The notes: generated by a model from the letters alone, not told the origin. Numbered from the stretch's first letter, positions 9,269 through 18,514 are shown. The stretch: 64,000 nucleotides of DNA from an uncultured Prevotellaceae bacterium (GCA_946415365.1 CAMKSE010000002.1:124001-188000), one strand, 5' to 3'. Numbers and translations: made by a program.

Positions 9269-10237
9269 ATGAAGAATATACTTATCACGTCGGCAGGCAA
9301 ACGTGTGGTTTTAGTGCAGATCTTCCAGCGCACTATTCAGCAATTGGGCTATTCTGCGCAGGTCTATACAACTGACATGCGGCCTGAGATGGCTCCGGCT
9401 GGCATTGTATCAGATGGATGTATGCGTGTGCCGAGATGTACGGCAGAGAACTATGTAGACTCACTGCTCGAGATTTGCCGTGAAAAGGAGATCGGCGTTG
9501 TGATTCCTACCATAGACACAGAGTTGCTTGTTCTTGCGGAAAACCGTCAGCGTTTTGAAGAACAGGGCGTGCAATTGGCTGTTTCCGACTGGGCATTCAT
9601 CAAGGTGTGTCGTGACAAGCGACTGACTGCAGCCTATTTCAGGAAACTAGGTATTCCTGTCCCTGAACCAGTGGACAAACACCATCCCGTCTTCCCGATG
9701 TTCGCAAAGCCATACGATGGTTCTTTGAGCACGAATACCCATATCATCCGTCGTCAGGAAGAGATGACACCCAATATTCTTGAAGATTCGAAACTGCTGT
9801 TTATGGAATATATAAGTCCTGAGGAATACAAGGAGTTCACCGTGGATATGTACTACGGGCTTGACGGCCGTGTAAAGGGCATTGTTCCACGCGAGCGTAT
9901 AGAGATAAGGGCAGGAGAGATTAATAAAGGGATTACACGCAAAAACGCGATAGTAGGTTTTCTCCGAGAGCGGATGAATCAGCTGGAAGGTGTTCGCGGC
10001 TGTATCTGCATGCAGTTGTTCTACTGTGAGAAAGAAGGCCGCGTAAAGGGCATCGAGATCAATCCCCGTTTCGGCGGCGGGTTCCCCCTGTCGTATTATG
10101 CGAAGGCCAACTTTGCGGCATATCTGATTCGTGAGTACCTGTTGGGAGAAACGGTAGACTATTCCGACGCCTGGCTAGACCATACACTGATGCTGCGATA
10201 TGATAACGACATTATCGTCTATGACGCCAAAGCGTAA
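9269..10237 (+). CDS. ATP-grasp ligase (carbamoyl-phosphate-synthase-like fold)
   Basis: 322 residues. An N-terminal pre-ATP-grasp domain (ILITSAGKRVVLVQIFQ) is followed by FPMFAKPYDGSLSTNT with the ATP-binding Lys, and by KGIEINPRFGGGFPLS, where Glu and Asn bind Mg-ATP. ATP-grasp enzymes join a carboxylate to an amine or similar nucleophile through an acyl-phosphate. It lies between the phosphoglycosyl transferase and the amino-sugar genes with no intergenic base. I infer that it acylates the 4-amino group of the nucleotide sugar, in the place where an acetyltransferase (PglD) would be expected; none is visible here. The substrate is not established. Confidence 0.8.
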   Translation: MKNILITSAGKRVVLVQIFQRTIQQLGYSAQVYTTDMRPEMAPAGIVSDGCMRVPRCTAENYVDSLLEICREKEIGVVIPTIDTELLVLAENRQRFEEQGVQLAVSDWAFIKVCRDKRLTAAYFRKLGIPVPEPVDKHHPVFPMFAKPYDGSLSTNTHIIRRQEEMTPNILEDSKLLFMEYISPEEYKEFTVDMYYGLDGRVKGIVPRERIEIRAGEINKGITRKNAIVGFLRERMNQLEGVRGCICMQLFYCEKEGRVKGIEINPRFGGGFPLSYYAKANFAAYLIREYLLGETVDYSDAWLDHTLMLRYDNDIIVYDAKA

Positions 10238-10895
10238 GATGGTAGTCTTCGACCTTGACGACACACTGTATAAGGAGGAGGACTTCCTGAGGTCAGCCTA
10301 TATGGAGATTGCCCTTAGTGTGGAGGGGGATTGTGATTCAGAGGATATATACGACATGATGATGGCGTGGTGGAAGATGGGCGAGAACGTGTTCCAGAGA
10401 CTTATAGAGCGTTGTCACTTAACTCTGACGGTAGGCGACCTGCTGACGATGTATCGCTCACATATTCCCACACTGTCGCTTGACGGAGCGACCAAACAGA
10501 CACTACAACGGCTGAGCGAGCGGGCGGTCCTAGGACTCATTACCGACGGGCGGAGCCTCACTCAACATCATAAGATTGCCGCATTGGGGCTCGACACCTT
10601 TATGGATGAGGGCGACATACTCATTTCCGGTGACACTGGTTACGAGAAACCGTCTGAAGAGCCATTTGTACGGATTATGGAACGACATCCCTCATGTACC
10701 TATTTTTATATTGGGGACAATCCCTCGAAGGACTTTGTGGCTCCCAACCATTTGGGATGGATCACAATTTGTCTGCTTGACGACGGACGGAATATACATC
10801 ACCAGAACTTCAGTCTGACGCAGTCTATGCTGCCCCAGCACATGATATCACAGATTACGGAAACAGAAAATATTATCATATATAATGGCAAATAG
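10221..10895 (+). CDS. HAD-superfamily hydrolase (phosphatase)
   Basis: 224 residues from the ATG at 10221. Other in-frame starts are 10200 and 10239, and no ribosome-binding site decides between them. HAD motif I is VVFDLDDTLY with the two catalytic Asp; motif II is LGLITDG; the motif III/IV region is ISGDTGYEKPSEEPF and IGDNPSKDF. The helical cap between motifs I and II makes it a small-molecule phosphatase of subfamily I. It overlaps the ATP-grasp gene by 17 nt and the aminotransferase by 11 nt, so all three are translationally coupled and likely act in one pathway. It may remove phosphate from a sugar precursor; the substrate is unknown. Confidence 0.82.
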   Translation: MTPKRKMVVFDLDDTLYKEEDFLRSAYMEIALSVEGDCDSEDIYDMMMAWWKMGENVFQRLIERCHLTLTVGDLLTMYRSHIPTLSLDGATKQTLQRLSERAVLGLITDGRSLTQHHKIAALGLDTFMDEGDILISGDTGYEKPSEEPFVRIMERHPSCTYFYIGDNPSKDFVAPNHLGWITICLLDDGRNIHHQNFSLTQSMLPQHMISQITETENIIIYNGK

Positions 10896-12153
10896 AATAT
10901 ATTTGTGTCTGGCTCACATGAGTGAAGCCGGATGGGAGAAGAGGTACATCCAGGAGGCGTTCGACACCAATTGGGTTGTACCTCTCGGACCAAATGTCGA
11001 CGCTTTTGAAGAGGAACTTAGGCAGTATGTCGGGCATACAGTCGACGGATTAGATGACAATTCCCGTGAGATTGTAGCACTCTCTTCAGGAACGGCTGCA
11101 GTGCATTTGGGACTATTGGCCTGTGGCGTCGGACCTGGCGACGAGGTTCTGGTGCAAAGTTTCACATTCTGTGCCTCCACCCACCCTATCAAGTATTTGG
11201 GTGCCACACCAGTAATGATCGACTCTGAGCCCGAAACCTGGAACATGGATCCTGCGCTACTTGAGCAGGCTATACAGGAACGAATAGCCATCACAGGTCG
11301 CAAGCCGAAAGCCATTGTCCCTGTGTATCTCTATGGTATGCCTGCGAAAATTGACGAGATCATGAGCATTGCCGAGCGTTATGACATCCCCGTTGTGGAG
11401 GATGCTGCCGAGGGTTTCGGCTCAAGGTATAAGGGTCGCGTCGTTGGTACCTTCGGAAGATACGGTGTACTCTCCTTCAACGGCAACAAGATGATTACCA
11501 CCTCAGGTGGCGGAGCTCTAGTTTGTCCAGACAAGAAGTCACGTGACCGCGTGATGTGGTTTGCTACACAGGCTCGTGAGGCATATCCTTACTATCACCA
11601 TGAGGCTGTGGGTTACAACTACCGTATGAGCAACATCTGCGCAGGCATTGGCCGAGGACAGATGAAGATTGTCCACGAGCATATCGCTCATCACCGCAGG
11701 ATTGCCGAGACGTATAAGAAAGCCTTTGCCAACGTCGATGGCATCACCTTCCACGATGAGTTGGAAGGCATGGAGTCTAACTTCTGGCTCTGCACCATAC
11801 TGCTCGATCAACAACTAAGGGTAAAAGGCGAAGAGAATGCCTATCGACAGCCCGTCTGCGGCGCTGTAGGAGGAGCAGCTGGACTAGTACATAGCGGCGG
11901 GCCTGTACATACCGACTGCGAACCTAACCGCAATGTCGAAGCCATGCGTCTGGCACTCGATAAAGCCGACATAGAGTCGAGACCACTTTGGAAACCCATG
12001 CACAAGCAGCCAGTCTATCGTGATGTGCCTGCATATGTCAATGGTGTTAGCGAGAATCTTTTCCATCAAGGACTATGTCTGCCTTCAGGCCCGATGGTTT
12101 CTGACGCAGATTTAAAGTATATCATAGATAATATCCTGGAAAACATTGAATAA
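10885..12153 (+). CDS. DegT/DnrJ/EryC1/StrS aminotransferase (PglE-like amino-sugar aminotransferase)
   Basis: 422 residues. The family pattern is clear: NWVVPLGPNVDAFEEEL near the N-terminus, ALSSGTAAVHLGL (PLP phosphate site), VEDAAEGFGSRYKG, and SFNGNKMITTSGGG, whose Lys forms the PLP Schiff base. Such enzymes convert a nucleotide 4-keto-6-deoxy sugar to the 4-amino sugar using glutamate. Together with the downstream dehydratase and the PglC-like transferase it reconstructs two steps of a bacillosamine-type route. A segment near residues 310-345 (AYRQPVCGAVGGAAGL) is longer than in minimal members of the family, which I believe is usual for Bacteroidota homologues. It overlaps the HAD gene by 11 nt. 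Confidence 0.9.
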   Translation: MANRIYLCLAHMSEAGWEKRYIQEAFDTNWVVPLGPNVDAFEEELRQYVGHTVDGLDDNSREIVALSSGTAAVHLGLLACGVGPGDEVLVQSFTFCASTHPIKYLGATPVMIDSEPETWNMDPALLEQAIQERIAITGRKPKAIVPVYLYGMPAKIDEIMSIAERYDIPVVEDAAEGFGSRYKGRVVGTFGRYGVLSFNGNKMITTSGGGALVCPDKKSRDRVMWFATQAREAYPYYHHEAVGYNYRMSNICAGIGRGQMKIVHEHIAHHRRIAETYKKAFANVDGITFHDELEGMESNFWLCTILLDQQLRVKGEENAYRQPVCGAVGGAAGLVHSGGPVHTDCEPNRNVEAMRLALDKADIESRPLWKPMHKQPVYRDVPAYVNGVSENLFHQGLCLPSGPMVSDADLKYIIDNILENIE

Positions 12154-12200
12154 AGATAGTTAGAAGTTTTAGTTTATAGATTAAAGTTTATAGTATACAG
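12154..12200 (+). repeat. AT-rich leader with GTTTATAG units
   Basis: The 47-nt gap contains AGTTTATAGATTAAAGTTTA and TAGTATACAG, that is two copies of AGTTTATAG. The same unit is found at 20385-20392 and, several times, at 23300-23405. No promoter element of the TAnnTTTG type is visible here, so the next gene is probably read through from upstream. Confidence 0.55.
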
Positions 12201-14195
12201 ATGAATTTCTTTAGAAAACTGGCCAACTGGTATTTCCGCCGTAACTCTCTCCCTTATTGGAGTATCTTGGTTCTCGATGAATTGATCCTGCTACTTTCAG
12301 GTATTGCTGCCTACTGGATCTTTACTGACTGGTCCGATGTCACGACCCATATGGTGCCACTGATCACTTCACTCTTTGTCTATATGGTGCTGAGCATTAT
12401 AGGCATACGTATCTTCCATACATATGCCGGTGTGGTGAGATACTCCTCGTTCATCGACCTTATGAGAGTAGCCTATGCAAACATATTCTCTGTGATACTG
12501 GCTATCGGAGTGCACTATTTGATGTTCTATGTACCCTATTCGCAGTTACTGCCGCTTAAAGGCCGTCAGATAGTGCTAATGTACGCCATTGCCACGCTGG
12601 CCATGTGGGGTATGCGAGTTCTGGTGAAGACCATCTTCGACGTGTCAACAGCTGATAGCCGTGCGCTACGCGTACTTATCTATGGCGCTCAGAGCGGTGG
12701 CGTCGGACTGGCTGAGAACATTCGCAACCAGTCGCCAAGGCGTTTCATACTGAAGGGGTTCATCTCTCATAATCGTCGTCTGCGCCACAGCGAGCTAGTC
12801 GGCGAGAAGGTGTTCACGATGGAAGACGATCTGCGCAAGGTGGTCGACGACTATCATATCGGAGCTGTCATTGTATCACCCTACCGTACGAATGATTTCC
12901 GAAAGAACCAGATTCTGCAGGATCTGCTTATCGGCCTGGGCGTAAAAATCTTCATGGCGCAGAACGCTGTAGAACTGGAGAAACTCAGCGATGACGATCT
13001 GGCAGAAAGCACGGACATTCAATTGAAGGAGGTTTCGGTAGAAGACCTGTTGCCCCGTGCAGAAATTAAAGTTGACATGAAGTCGGTGGGCGAACTGCTG
13101 TCAGGGCGACGTGTCCTGATCACAGGCTCTGCTGGCTCTATCGGTTCTGAGATGGTCCGTCAGATTGCCTCTTGCAACCCTGCCTCCATGATGCTGATTG
13201 ATCAAGCTGAGACACCACAGCACGACCTTCGACTGATGATGGCCAAAGAATACCCTGGCATCGAGGCGAACATAGTAGTTACAAATATCTGTAGTCAGTC
13301 GCGCATGGAAGCTATCTTCAGCCAATTCCGTCCGGAATATGTGTTCCACGCAGCAGCCTACAAGCATGTGCCGATGATGGAGGATAATCCCTCAGAGGCC
13401 GTCATGAATAATGTATGCGGAACAAAGGTCGTTGCCGACCTTTCCGTGAAGTACGGCGTCAGGAAGTTTGTCATGGTGTCGACTGACAAGGCCGTCAACC
13501 CCACGAACGTCATGGGTTGTTCGAAACGAATCTGCGAAATCTATGTGCAGACTCTCGACAAGGCCATTAAGACTACACAGTATGGCGGCCCGGGACTACA
13601 TCTCTCTGCCGATTTCAAGCCCGTCACACAATTTGTTACCACACGCTTTGGCAATGTTCTGGGTTCGAACGGCTCTGTTATCCCACTCTTCCGCGAGCAA
13701 ATCAGAAACGGCGGTCCCGTCACCGTCACCCATCCCGACATCATCCGTTACTTCATGCTCATTCCCGAGGCATGTAAACTAGTACTTGAGGCAGGCACGA
13801 AGGGTAATGGGGGCGAGATATTTGTATTCGACATGGGGCGTCCGGTGAAGATTGCCAATTTGGCCAAGCGCATGATTAGTCTGTCTGGAGCCAAAGGGGT
13901 AAAGATTGAGTACACAGGACTGCGCGAGGGCGAGAAGCTTTACGAAGAGGTGCTGGGCGACAAGGAGACGACCAAGCCTACCTTCCATAAGAAGATCCGT
14001 ATTGCCGAGGTTCGTCCGTACGACTACGACCAGGTCTGCAGAGACATAGACGAACTGATAACTATATCAAAAAAATATGATAACATGGAGACCGTCCGCA
14101 AGATGAAGCAGATTGTCCCGGAATACAAGTCCAATAACTCCGTCTACGAAGAATTAGACGCGCAGCCTAAGGACGATACAGCAGAAATGTCGTGA
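12201..14195 (+). CDS. Membrane-anchored nucleotide-sugar 4,6-dehydratase (CapD/FlaA1/PglF family)
   Basis: 664 residues. Four hydrophobic segments occupy residues about 15-135 (SILVLDELILLLSGIAAYWI and onward). A first Rossmann-like domain (VLIYGAQSGGVGLAENI) precedes the catalytic short-chain dehydrogenase domain, which begins RRVLITGSAGSIGSEM near residue 305. AAAYKHVPMMEDNP and STDKAVNPTNVMGCSKR are the family's active-site regions. It should convert UDP-GlcNAc (or a similar sugar) to the 4-keto-6-deoxy form at the inner membrane, feeding the aminotransferase encoded just upstream. This gene ends the glycan locus and is followed by a strong terminator. Confidence 0.92.
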   Translation: MNFFRKLANWYFRRNSLPYWSILVLDELILLLSGIAAYWIFTDWSDVTTHMVPLITSLFVYMVLSIIGIRIFHTYAGVVRYSSFIDLMRVAYANIFSVILAIGVHYLMFYVPYSQLLPLKGRQIVLMYAIATLAMWGMRVLVKTIFDVSTADSRALRVLIYGAQSGGVGLAENIRNQSPRRFILKGFISHNRRLRHSELVGEKVFTMEDDLRKVVDDYHIGAVIVSPYRTNDFRKNQILQDLLIGLGVKIFMAQNAVELEKLSDDDLAESTDIQLKEVSVEDLLPRAEIKVDMKSVGELLSGRRVLITGSAGSIGSEMVRQIASCNPASMMLIDQAETPQHDLRLMMAKEYPGIEANIVVTNICSQSRMEAIFSQFRPEYVFHAAAYKHVPMMEDNPSEAVMNNVCGTKVVADLSVKYGVRKFVMVSTDKAVNPTNVMGCSKRICEIYVQTLDKAIKTTQYGGPGLHLSADFKPVTQFVTTRFGNVLGSNGSVIPLFREQIRNGGPVTVTHPDIIRYFMLIPEACKLVLEAGTKGNGGEIFVFDMGRPVKIANLAKRMISLSGAKGVKIEYTGLREGEKLYEEVLGDKETTKPTFHKKIRIAEVRPYDYDQVCRDIDELITISKKYDNMETVRKMKQIVPEYKSNNSVYEELDAQPKDDTAEMS

Positions 14196-14221
14196 GATAT
14201 TTATATAGGAATCGTTTTTGT

Positions 14222-14252
14222 AATCCCCCGTCGGCTTAGCTGGCGGGGGATT
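14222..14252 (+). terminator. Rho-independent terminator closing the polysaccharide locus
   Basis: Perfect 9-bp stem AATCCCCCG (14222-14230) with CGGGGGATT (14244-14252), a 13-nt loop, and a T-rich tail TTCTTCTTTTTCC. It lies 27 nt after the dehydratase stop and before the end of the convergent GH97 gene. The T tract is on the + strand side only. Confidence 0.85.
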
Positions 14253-14270
14253 CTTCTTTTTCCTGACTCC

Positions 14271-14287
14271 TTCTCTCCTTACTCCTT
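14271..14287 (-). repeat. Copy of the purine-rich 17-mer overlapping the GH97 stop codon
   Basis: Read on the minus strand this is AAGGAGTAAGGAGAGAA, identical to 7510-7526 and 43907-43923. It provides the last codons and the TAA of the GH97 gene (AAG GAG TAA), then continues as GGAGTCAGGA. The repeat therefore appears to have replaced or created the gene's 3' end. Confidence 0.8.
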
Positions 14288-16231
14288 TAGAATCACTCCA
14301 CCGTTTGGCTGGATGGTAACCTTAGCACAACCCTTTTTATCTATTTTGAGAGATGTAAGCATAGGCTCACCGTTCTTTGAGTCGACATAATATTGGAGAA
14401 TCTGTCCTTGGGCGAACATCGGCAATTCGAGTGTGAGCGTCAACGGTTCTTTCTGGGCATTGAGGCCTGCCACAAACCATTTTCCACTGGTCGATTTGCG
14501 GGCTAACACGACATAACGGCCTGGATAGCCGTCGATGAAGCGTGTCTCTTTCCAGGTGGTGGGCAGCTGACGCAGGAAATCCAACTCAAACTGAGGCAGT
14601 TCATCAAGGTTATTCGGCTGCATGGCCACACACTGCACTGAGGTTTGCATCGTAATGCCCGAAGCTATCTCAAAGATGTCGGTGGTTTTGCGCGTATGGC
14701 GACTCTTGTTATCACGTGACATCCATTTGTTCATAATGATTCCTCCCCAATCCATCGAGGCCGTGGCATTGCGGCAAAAGGGGTGCAGAGTCAGATCAAA
14801 TGGCTCGGTGAATGTCGCCCCCTCGCCAAAGAACAGATTCTCAGAGGCGAGTACAGCTTCGCTGGCCACGTAGTTTGGATACATTCTTTCCCAACCTCTT
14901 GGGATGGTGCAACCATGGAATACGACCTGCAGTCCGTAACGGTTGGCATCGCTCAGGATATCCTCATAGAGACGCATCGTCTCCTGCTTGTCACCACCAA
15001 AGAAATCCACCTTAATGCCTTTCACACCTATGCTCTGCAGCCATTTCATCTCTCGCTCACGGGCAATGGCCGTCGACATACAGTCACGTGGTGTCTGTGG
15101 AGCATCATTCCAAAAGCCATTACTGTTATACCACAATAATAGGTTTACGCCTTTCGACTGCGCATATTTCGAAAGTCCTGCCATGCGGTCACGGCCAATC
15201 TGCGTGTCCCACCAATTGTCTACTAAACAATACTCGAATCCCATCGCTGAGGCAAGGTCGATGAACCGCACTTGGTCATCGTAATTGACGGAGTTGTCCT
15301 GCCAAAGCAGCCAGCTCCAAGTGTAGCGGCCAGGCTTGTAGTCGGTAGATGGAGCATAATGCGGCTCTACGATATCGTAGCTGATAGTCGTTTCCACGAT
15401 AGGCTTCAGAGTGGTGCCGAGCGTGATAGTGCGCCAAGGCGTCTTGCCAGGCAGAGGGATGGCCGCAAAGTCAGAGCCATAGCCGTTATTCTCACCTGCG
15501 TCGGGATAAGCCACCGTATAGCCTACCCCAGCCTGATAGTCGGAGAGATGGCTTCCGCAGTAGTCGGAGCCGACACCCGTCTCAGAAACGAGTGCCCAGC
15601 CACAGGGCAGATGGAACAGCGCAGGGAAGACGTATCCGTGCCCATACTGCGACGGAGTGTCCATCGGGGCATCAGCGCTATAGCCCTCCTCGTAACTGGG
15701 TTTTGTCTGTTCCCATCCTGACTCCGGACCTGTCTGCGGCGAGATGAAGGTAGTCGTGCCGTCAGGGAAGTTGAAACTGCTGACCTCGCTGCGTATACGG
15801 ATGCGCTTGGGTTCCTTACCCTGATATTTCTGGCGGGGGATCTCGTAGCGGAAGGCAATGTCGTTGTCGCTCACCTGGAAAATGATGCTGAACTGGAAAT
15901 TTTCGGCATTCTGGCAGTCCACGATGAGACGGTTAGCCTGATAGTCTGCTTCTGAAGCTTTCGTGCCACGCATCTGATAATGATGGTTCACGGACTCCTG
16001 TCTTGAGCCCTTAAGCGTGAGGCCTTTGGTCAGGTCACCAAGACTGGTCTTGAGGCCCAGAGCCGATGGTTCTATCACTTGCTGCCCATCGAGGACTGCC
16101 GAATATGTCACTCGCCCGCCAGCCTCAGAGATCGTTACCTGCAACTGATTGTTGGGCGATGAAACATTAACGTCACCAGCCCAAACGAGGACTGATGACG
16201 TTATGCATATTGAAAGAAATAGTTTTCTCAT
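14279..16231 (-). CDS. Glycoside hydrolase family 97 (retaining-type, alpha-galactosidase/alpha-glucosidase)
   Basis: 650 residues with a signal peptide ([20 protein letters not shown]), so it is exported to the periplasm or outer surface. An N-terminal beta-sandwich is followed by a catalytic barrel, with YTWSWLLWQDNSVNY near residue 300 and KGIKVDFFGGDKQ. Asp409 in KVDFF aligns with the nucleophile of the retaining GH97 branch, and Glu458 in ASEAV is the likely acid/base. The inverting SusB-type glutamates are not evident. Activity is therefore more likely alpha-galactosidase-like than SusB-like, though specificity is inferred. Its ATG overlaps the nagB stop (TAATG), so it is in the nagB operon. 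The last codons are made by a purine repeat. Confidence 0.9.
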   Translation of the reverse strand: MRKLFLSICITSSVLVWAGDVNVSSPNNQLQVTISEAGGRVTYSAVLDGQQVIEPSALGLKTSLGDLTKGLTLKGSRQESVNHHYQMRGTKASEADYQANRLIVDCQNAENFQFSIIFQVSDNDIAFRYEIPRQKYQGKEPKRIRIRSEVSSFNFPDGTTTFISPQTGPESGWEQTKPSYEEGYSADAPMDTPSQYGHGYVFPALFHLPCGWALVSETGVGSDYCGSHLSDYQAGVGYTVAYPDAGENNGYGSDFAAIPLPGKTPWRTITLGTTLKPIVETTISYDIVEPHYAPSTDYKPGRYTWSWLLWQDNSVNYDDQVRFIDLASAMGFEYCLVDNWWDTQIGRDRMAGLSKYAQSKGVNLLLWYNSNGFWNDAPQTPRDCMSTAIAREREMKWLQSIGVKGIKVDFFGGDKQETMRLYEDILSDANRYGLQVVFHGCTIPRGWERMYPNYVASEAVLASENLFFGEGATFTEPFDLTLHPFCRNATASMDWGGIIMNKWMSRDNKSRHTRKTTDIFEIASGITMQTSVQCVAMQPNNLDELPQFELDFLRQLPTTWKETRFIDGYPGRYVVLARKSTSGKWFVAGLNAQKEPLTLTLELPMFAQGQILQYYVDSKNGEPMLTSLKIDKKGCAKVTIQPNGGVILKE

Positions 16232-17025
16232 TACAACAGGTTGTCTTGTTCGATATCCTTGAAATACTTATAGGTAGAGACCTTCAGTTCGTCGGCAGCT
16301 TCCTCGTCGCTGACGATGATACCGTGCTCGTGCATCTGCAAGGCACTAATAGTCCACATGTGGTTGACAGCTCCCTCAACAGCTGCCTGAAGGGCGCGAG
16401 CCTTACCATGACCATTTACCAAAATCATCACCTCACGGGCATCCATCACAGTGCCTACACCAACGGTAAGAGCGTGAGCAGGCACGTTTTCCGGGTTGCC
16501 ACCAAAGAAACGGCTGTTGGCTATACGAGTGTCGGTAGTAAGGGTCTTCATTCGGGTACGGCTGCGAAGCGAACTGCCCGGCTCGTTGAATGCGATGTGT
16601 CCATCGGGGCCGATACCGCCAATGAACAAGTCGATACCGCCTGCCTCCTGAATCATCTCCTCATAGTGCTTACACTCGGCCTGCAGGTCGGGAGCATTAC
16701 CATTGAGGATATGTATGTTCTCCTTCGGACAGTCGATGTGATCGAAGAGGTTACGGGCCATGAAAGCATGATAACTCTCAGGGTGAGTCTCAGGCAGCCC
16801 TACGTACTCGTCCATATTGAATGTAATGACATTCTTGAACGAAACCTTTCCTGCACGATTGGCCTCAACGAGCGCATTGTACATACCGACTGGTGAAGAG
16901 CCGGTAGGAAGACCGAGGACGAACTTGTGATCAGGGGTCGGATTGAAATCGTTAATACGCTTAATCACATGGTTTGCTGCCCACTGGGACAGTTTCTGAT
17001 AGTCAGACTGAATAATAACTCTCAT
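16231..17025 (-). CDS. nagB: Glucosamine-6-phosphate deaminase
   Basis: 264 residues, the normal NagB length. The family motifs are complete: [13 protein letters not shown] (phosphate loop), [27 protein letters not shown] with the catalytic Asp and His, and SRTRMKTLT. It converts glucosamine-6-phosphate to fructose-6-phosphate and ammonia in the cytoplasm, linking amino-sugar use to glycolysis. First gene of a two-gene operon with the GH97 enzyme; a TACCTTTG promoter element lies 37 nt upstream of its ATG. The pairing hints that the GH97 substrate may be linked to amino-sugars, but that is only suggested by position. Confidence 0.96.
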   Translation of the reverse strand: MRVIIQSDYQKLSQWAANHVIKRINDFNPTPDHKFVLGLPTGSSPVGMYNALVEANRAGKVSFKNVITFNMDEYVGLPETHPESYHAFMARNLFDHIDCPKENIHILNGNAPDLQAECKHYEEMIQEAGGIDLFIGGIGPDGHIAFNEPGSSLRSRTRMKTLTTDTRIANSRFFGGNPENVPAHALTVGVGTVMDAREVMILVNGHGKARALQAAVEGAVNHMWTISALQMHEHGIIVSDEEAADELKVSTYKYFKDIEQDNLL

Positions 17026-17061
17026 AATGTTAATTGTTTATTGGTTCGTAAAAATCTGCTG

Positions 17062-17069
17062 CAAAGGTA
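17062..17069 (-). promoter_or_regulatory. nagB promoter -7 element
   Basis: Minus-strand TACCTTTG (GCAG follows) matches the Bacteroidota -7 consensus TAnnTTTG, 37 nt upstream of the nagB ATG. No clear TTTG -33 element is seen at the usual spacing. Confidence 0.75.
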
Positions 17070-17080
17070 CAAAAAAATAC

Positions 17081-17123
17081 CACAGATTACACAGAATACA
17101 CAGTTTTTTTTTATTAATCTGTG
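17081..17123. repeat. CACAGATTA inverted repeat between nagB and hflX
   Basis: CACAGATTA (17081-17089) and TAATCTGTG (17115-17123) form a perfect 9-bp stem around a T-rich spacer, with an extra ACACAG in between. The same words recur in the nhaD-rhaB gap (53852-53903). It sits between the two divergent promoters, so it could be a shared operator, a transcript hairpin or simply a dispersed repeat. Confidence 0.65.
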
Positions 17124-17154
17124 TTAATCCGTATGTAGTTTGATGGAAAAGTCT

Positions 17155-17162
17155 TATCTTTG
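17155..17162 (+). promoter_or_regulatory. hflX promoter -7 element
   Basis: TATCTTTG, followed by TGCAC, 23 nt before the TTG start of hflX. A TTTG at 17139-17142 is closer than the usual 19-20 nt spacing, so the -33 element is uncertain. The transcript leader would be very short. Confidence 0.75.
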
Positions 17163-17185
17163 TGCACAAATTAAAAAACTAAGGA

Positions 17186-18514
17186 TTGAAAGAATTTGTA
17201 ATCTCAGAGGCGAAAGTTGAGACTGCCGTTTTGGTTGGACTGATTACTAAAGAGCAGGATGAGGCTAAGACTCAGGAGTATCTCGATGAATTGGAGTTCC
17301 TGGCAGACACGGCAGGCGCTGTGACTGTTAAACGCTTTACTCAGAAAGTCGGTGGTCCGAGCCAGACAACATATGTGGGCAGCGGAAAACTTCAAGAAAT
17401 AAAACAATATATCAAACAGTGTCAGGACGCATACGACGACTGGCTTGACGCCCAGAACGCATCACTTTTTGCAGATGGACTGATAGATGAAACGGATGCT
17501 CCCCAACCCGTGGGAATGGTCATCTTTGATGACGAACTCAGTGCCAAGCAGATACGCAATATAGAGAAAGAGCTTCAAGTGAAAATCCTTGACCGTACAT
17601 CCTTAATATTAGATATCTTTGCCATGCGTGCCCAGACGGCAGAAGCAAAAGCGCAAGTGGAGCTAGCCCAGCATCGCTATATGCTCCCACGACTGCAACG
17701 GCTTTGGACTCACCTTGAGCGTCAGGGCGGTGGTTCCGGCTCTGGTGGCGGAAAGGGATCCGTAGGTCTTCGCGGTCCTGGTGAGACCCAGTTAGAGATG
17801 GACCGCCGTATCATCCTCCAGCGCATCACCCTGCTGAAACAGCGTCTGGCAGAAATAGACAAGCAGAAAACCACTCAGCGCAAGAACCGTGGACGACTGA
17901 TCCGCGTGGCGCTCGTGGGCTACACGAATGTGGGCAAGTCAACGATGATGAATCTCCTTGCCAAGAGTGAGGTCTTCGCAGAGAACAAACTCTTCGCCAC
18001 CCTCGACACCACCGTCCGTAAGGTGACTATCGATAATCTGCCGTTCCTCTTGGCCGACACCGTAGGCTTTATCCGCAAGCTACCCTCTGACTTGGTGGAG
18101 TCATTCAAGTCGACACTCGACGAAGTGCGTGAAGCAGACCTGCTGGTCCATGTGGTGGACATCTCACATCCTGACTTCGAAGAACAAATCCGAGTGGTGG
18201 AGGAGACCTTGAAGGAGTTGGGCTGTTTCGACACGCCGGCCATCGTCGTCTTCAACAAGATTGATGCCTACACTTGGGTGGAGAAAGAGAAGGATGACCT
18301 GACACCTGTCACGAAGAAAAATGTAACGCTCAACGAACTGAAATGCACATGGATGGGGAAGCTAGCTAAAGGCCGGTACTTAGAGTGCATCTTCATCTCA
18401 GCCCGCCAGAAAGAGAACATCGAAGAATTTCGTGAGATGCTCTACCAGAGGGTTCGCGAACTACACGTACAAAAATATCCATATAACGATTTTTTATATC
18501 AAGATTATGAGTGA
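17186..18514 (+). CDS. hflX: GTPase HflX
   Basis: 442 residues starting at TTG 17186, preceded by CTAAGGA; no upstream ATG fits after the promoter. It has an N-terminal HflX domain (VGGPSQTTYVGSGKL), a glycine-rich linker GGGSGSGGGKGSVGLRGPGE typical of the family, then the G domain: G1 GYTNVGKST, G3 DTVGFI, G4 NKID. HflX binds the 50S subunit and splits stalled or hibernating ribosomes, often under stress. The stop overlaps the next gene by 8 nt (ATGAGTGA), coupling the two. Confidence 0.96.
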   Translation: MKEFVISEAKVETAVLVGLITKEQDEAKTQEYLDELEFLADTAGAVTVKRFTQKVGGPSQTTYVGSGKLQEIKQYIKQCQDAYDDWLDAQNASLFADGLIDETDAPQPVGMVIFDDELSAKQIRNIEKELQVKILDRTSLILDIFAMRAQTAEAKAQVELAQHRYMLPRLQRLWTHLERQGGGSGSGGGKGSVGLRGPGETQLEMDRRIILQRITLLKQRLAEIDKQKTTQRKNRGRLIRVALVGYTNVGKSTMMNLLAKSEVFAENKLFATLDTTVRKVTIDNLPFLLADTVGFIRKLPSDLVESFKSTLDEVREADLLVHVVDISHPDFEEQIRVVEETLKELGCFDTPAIVVFNKIDAYTWVEKEKDDLTPVTKKNVTLNELKCTWMGKLAKGRYLECIFISARQKENIEEFREMLYQRVRELHVQKYPYNDFLYQDYE

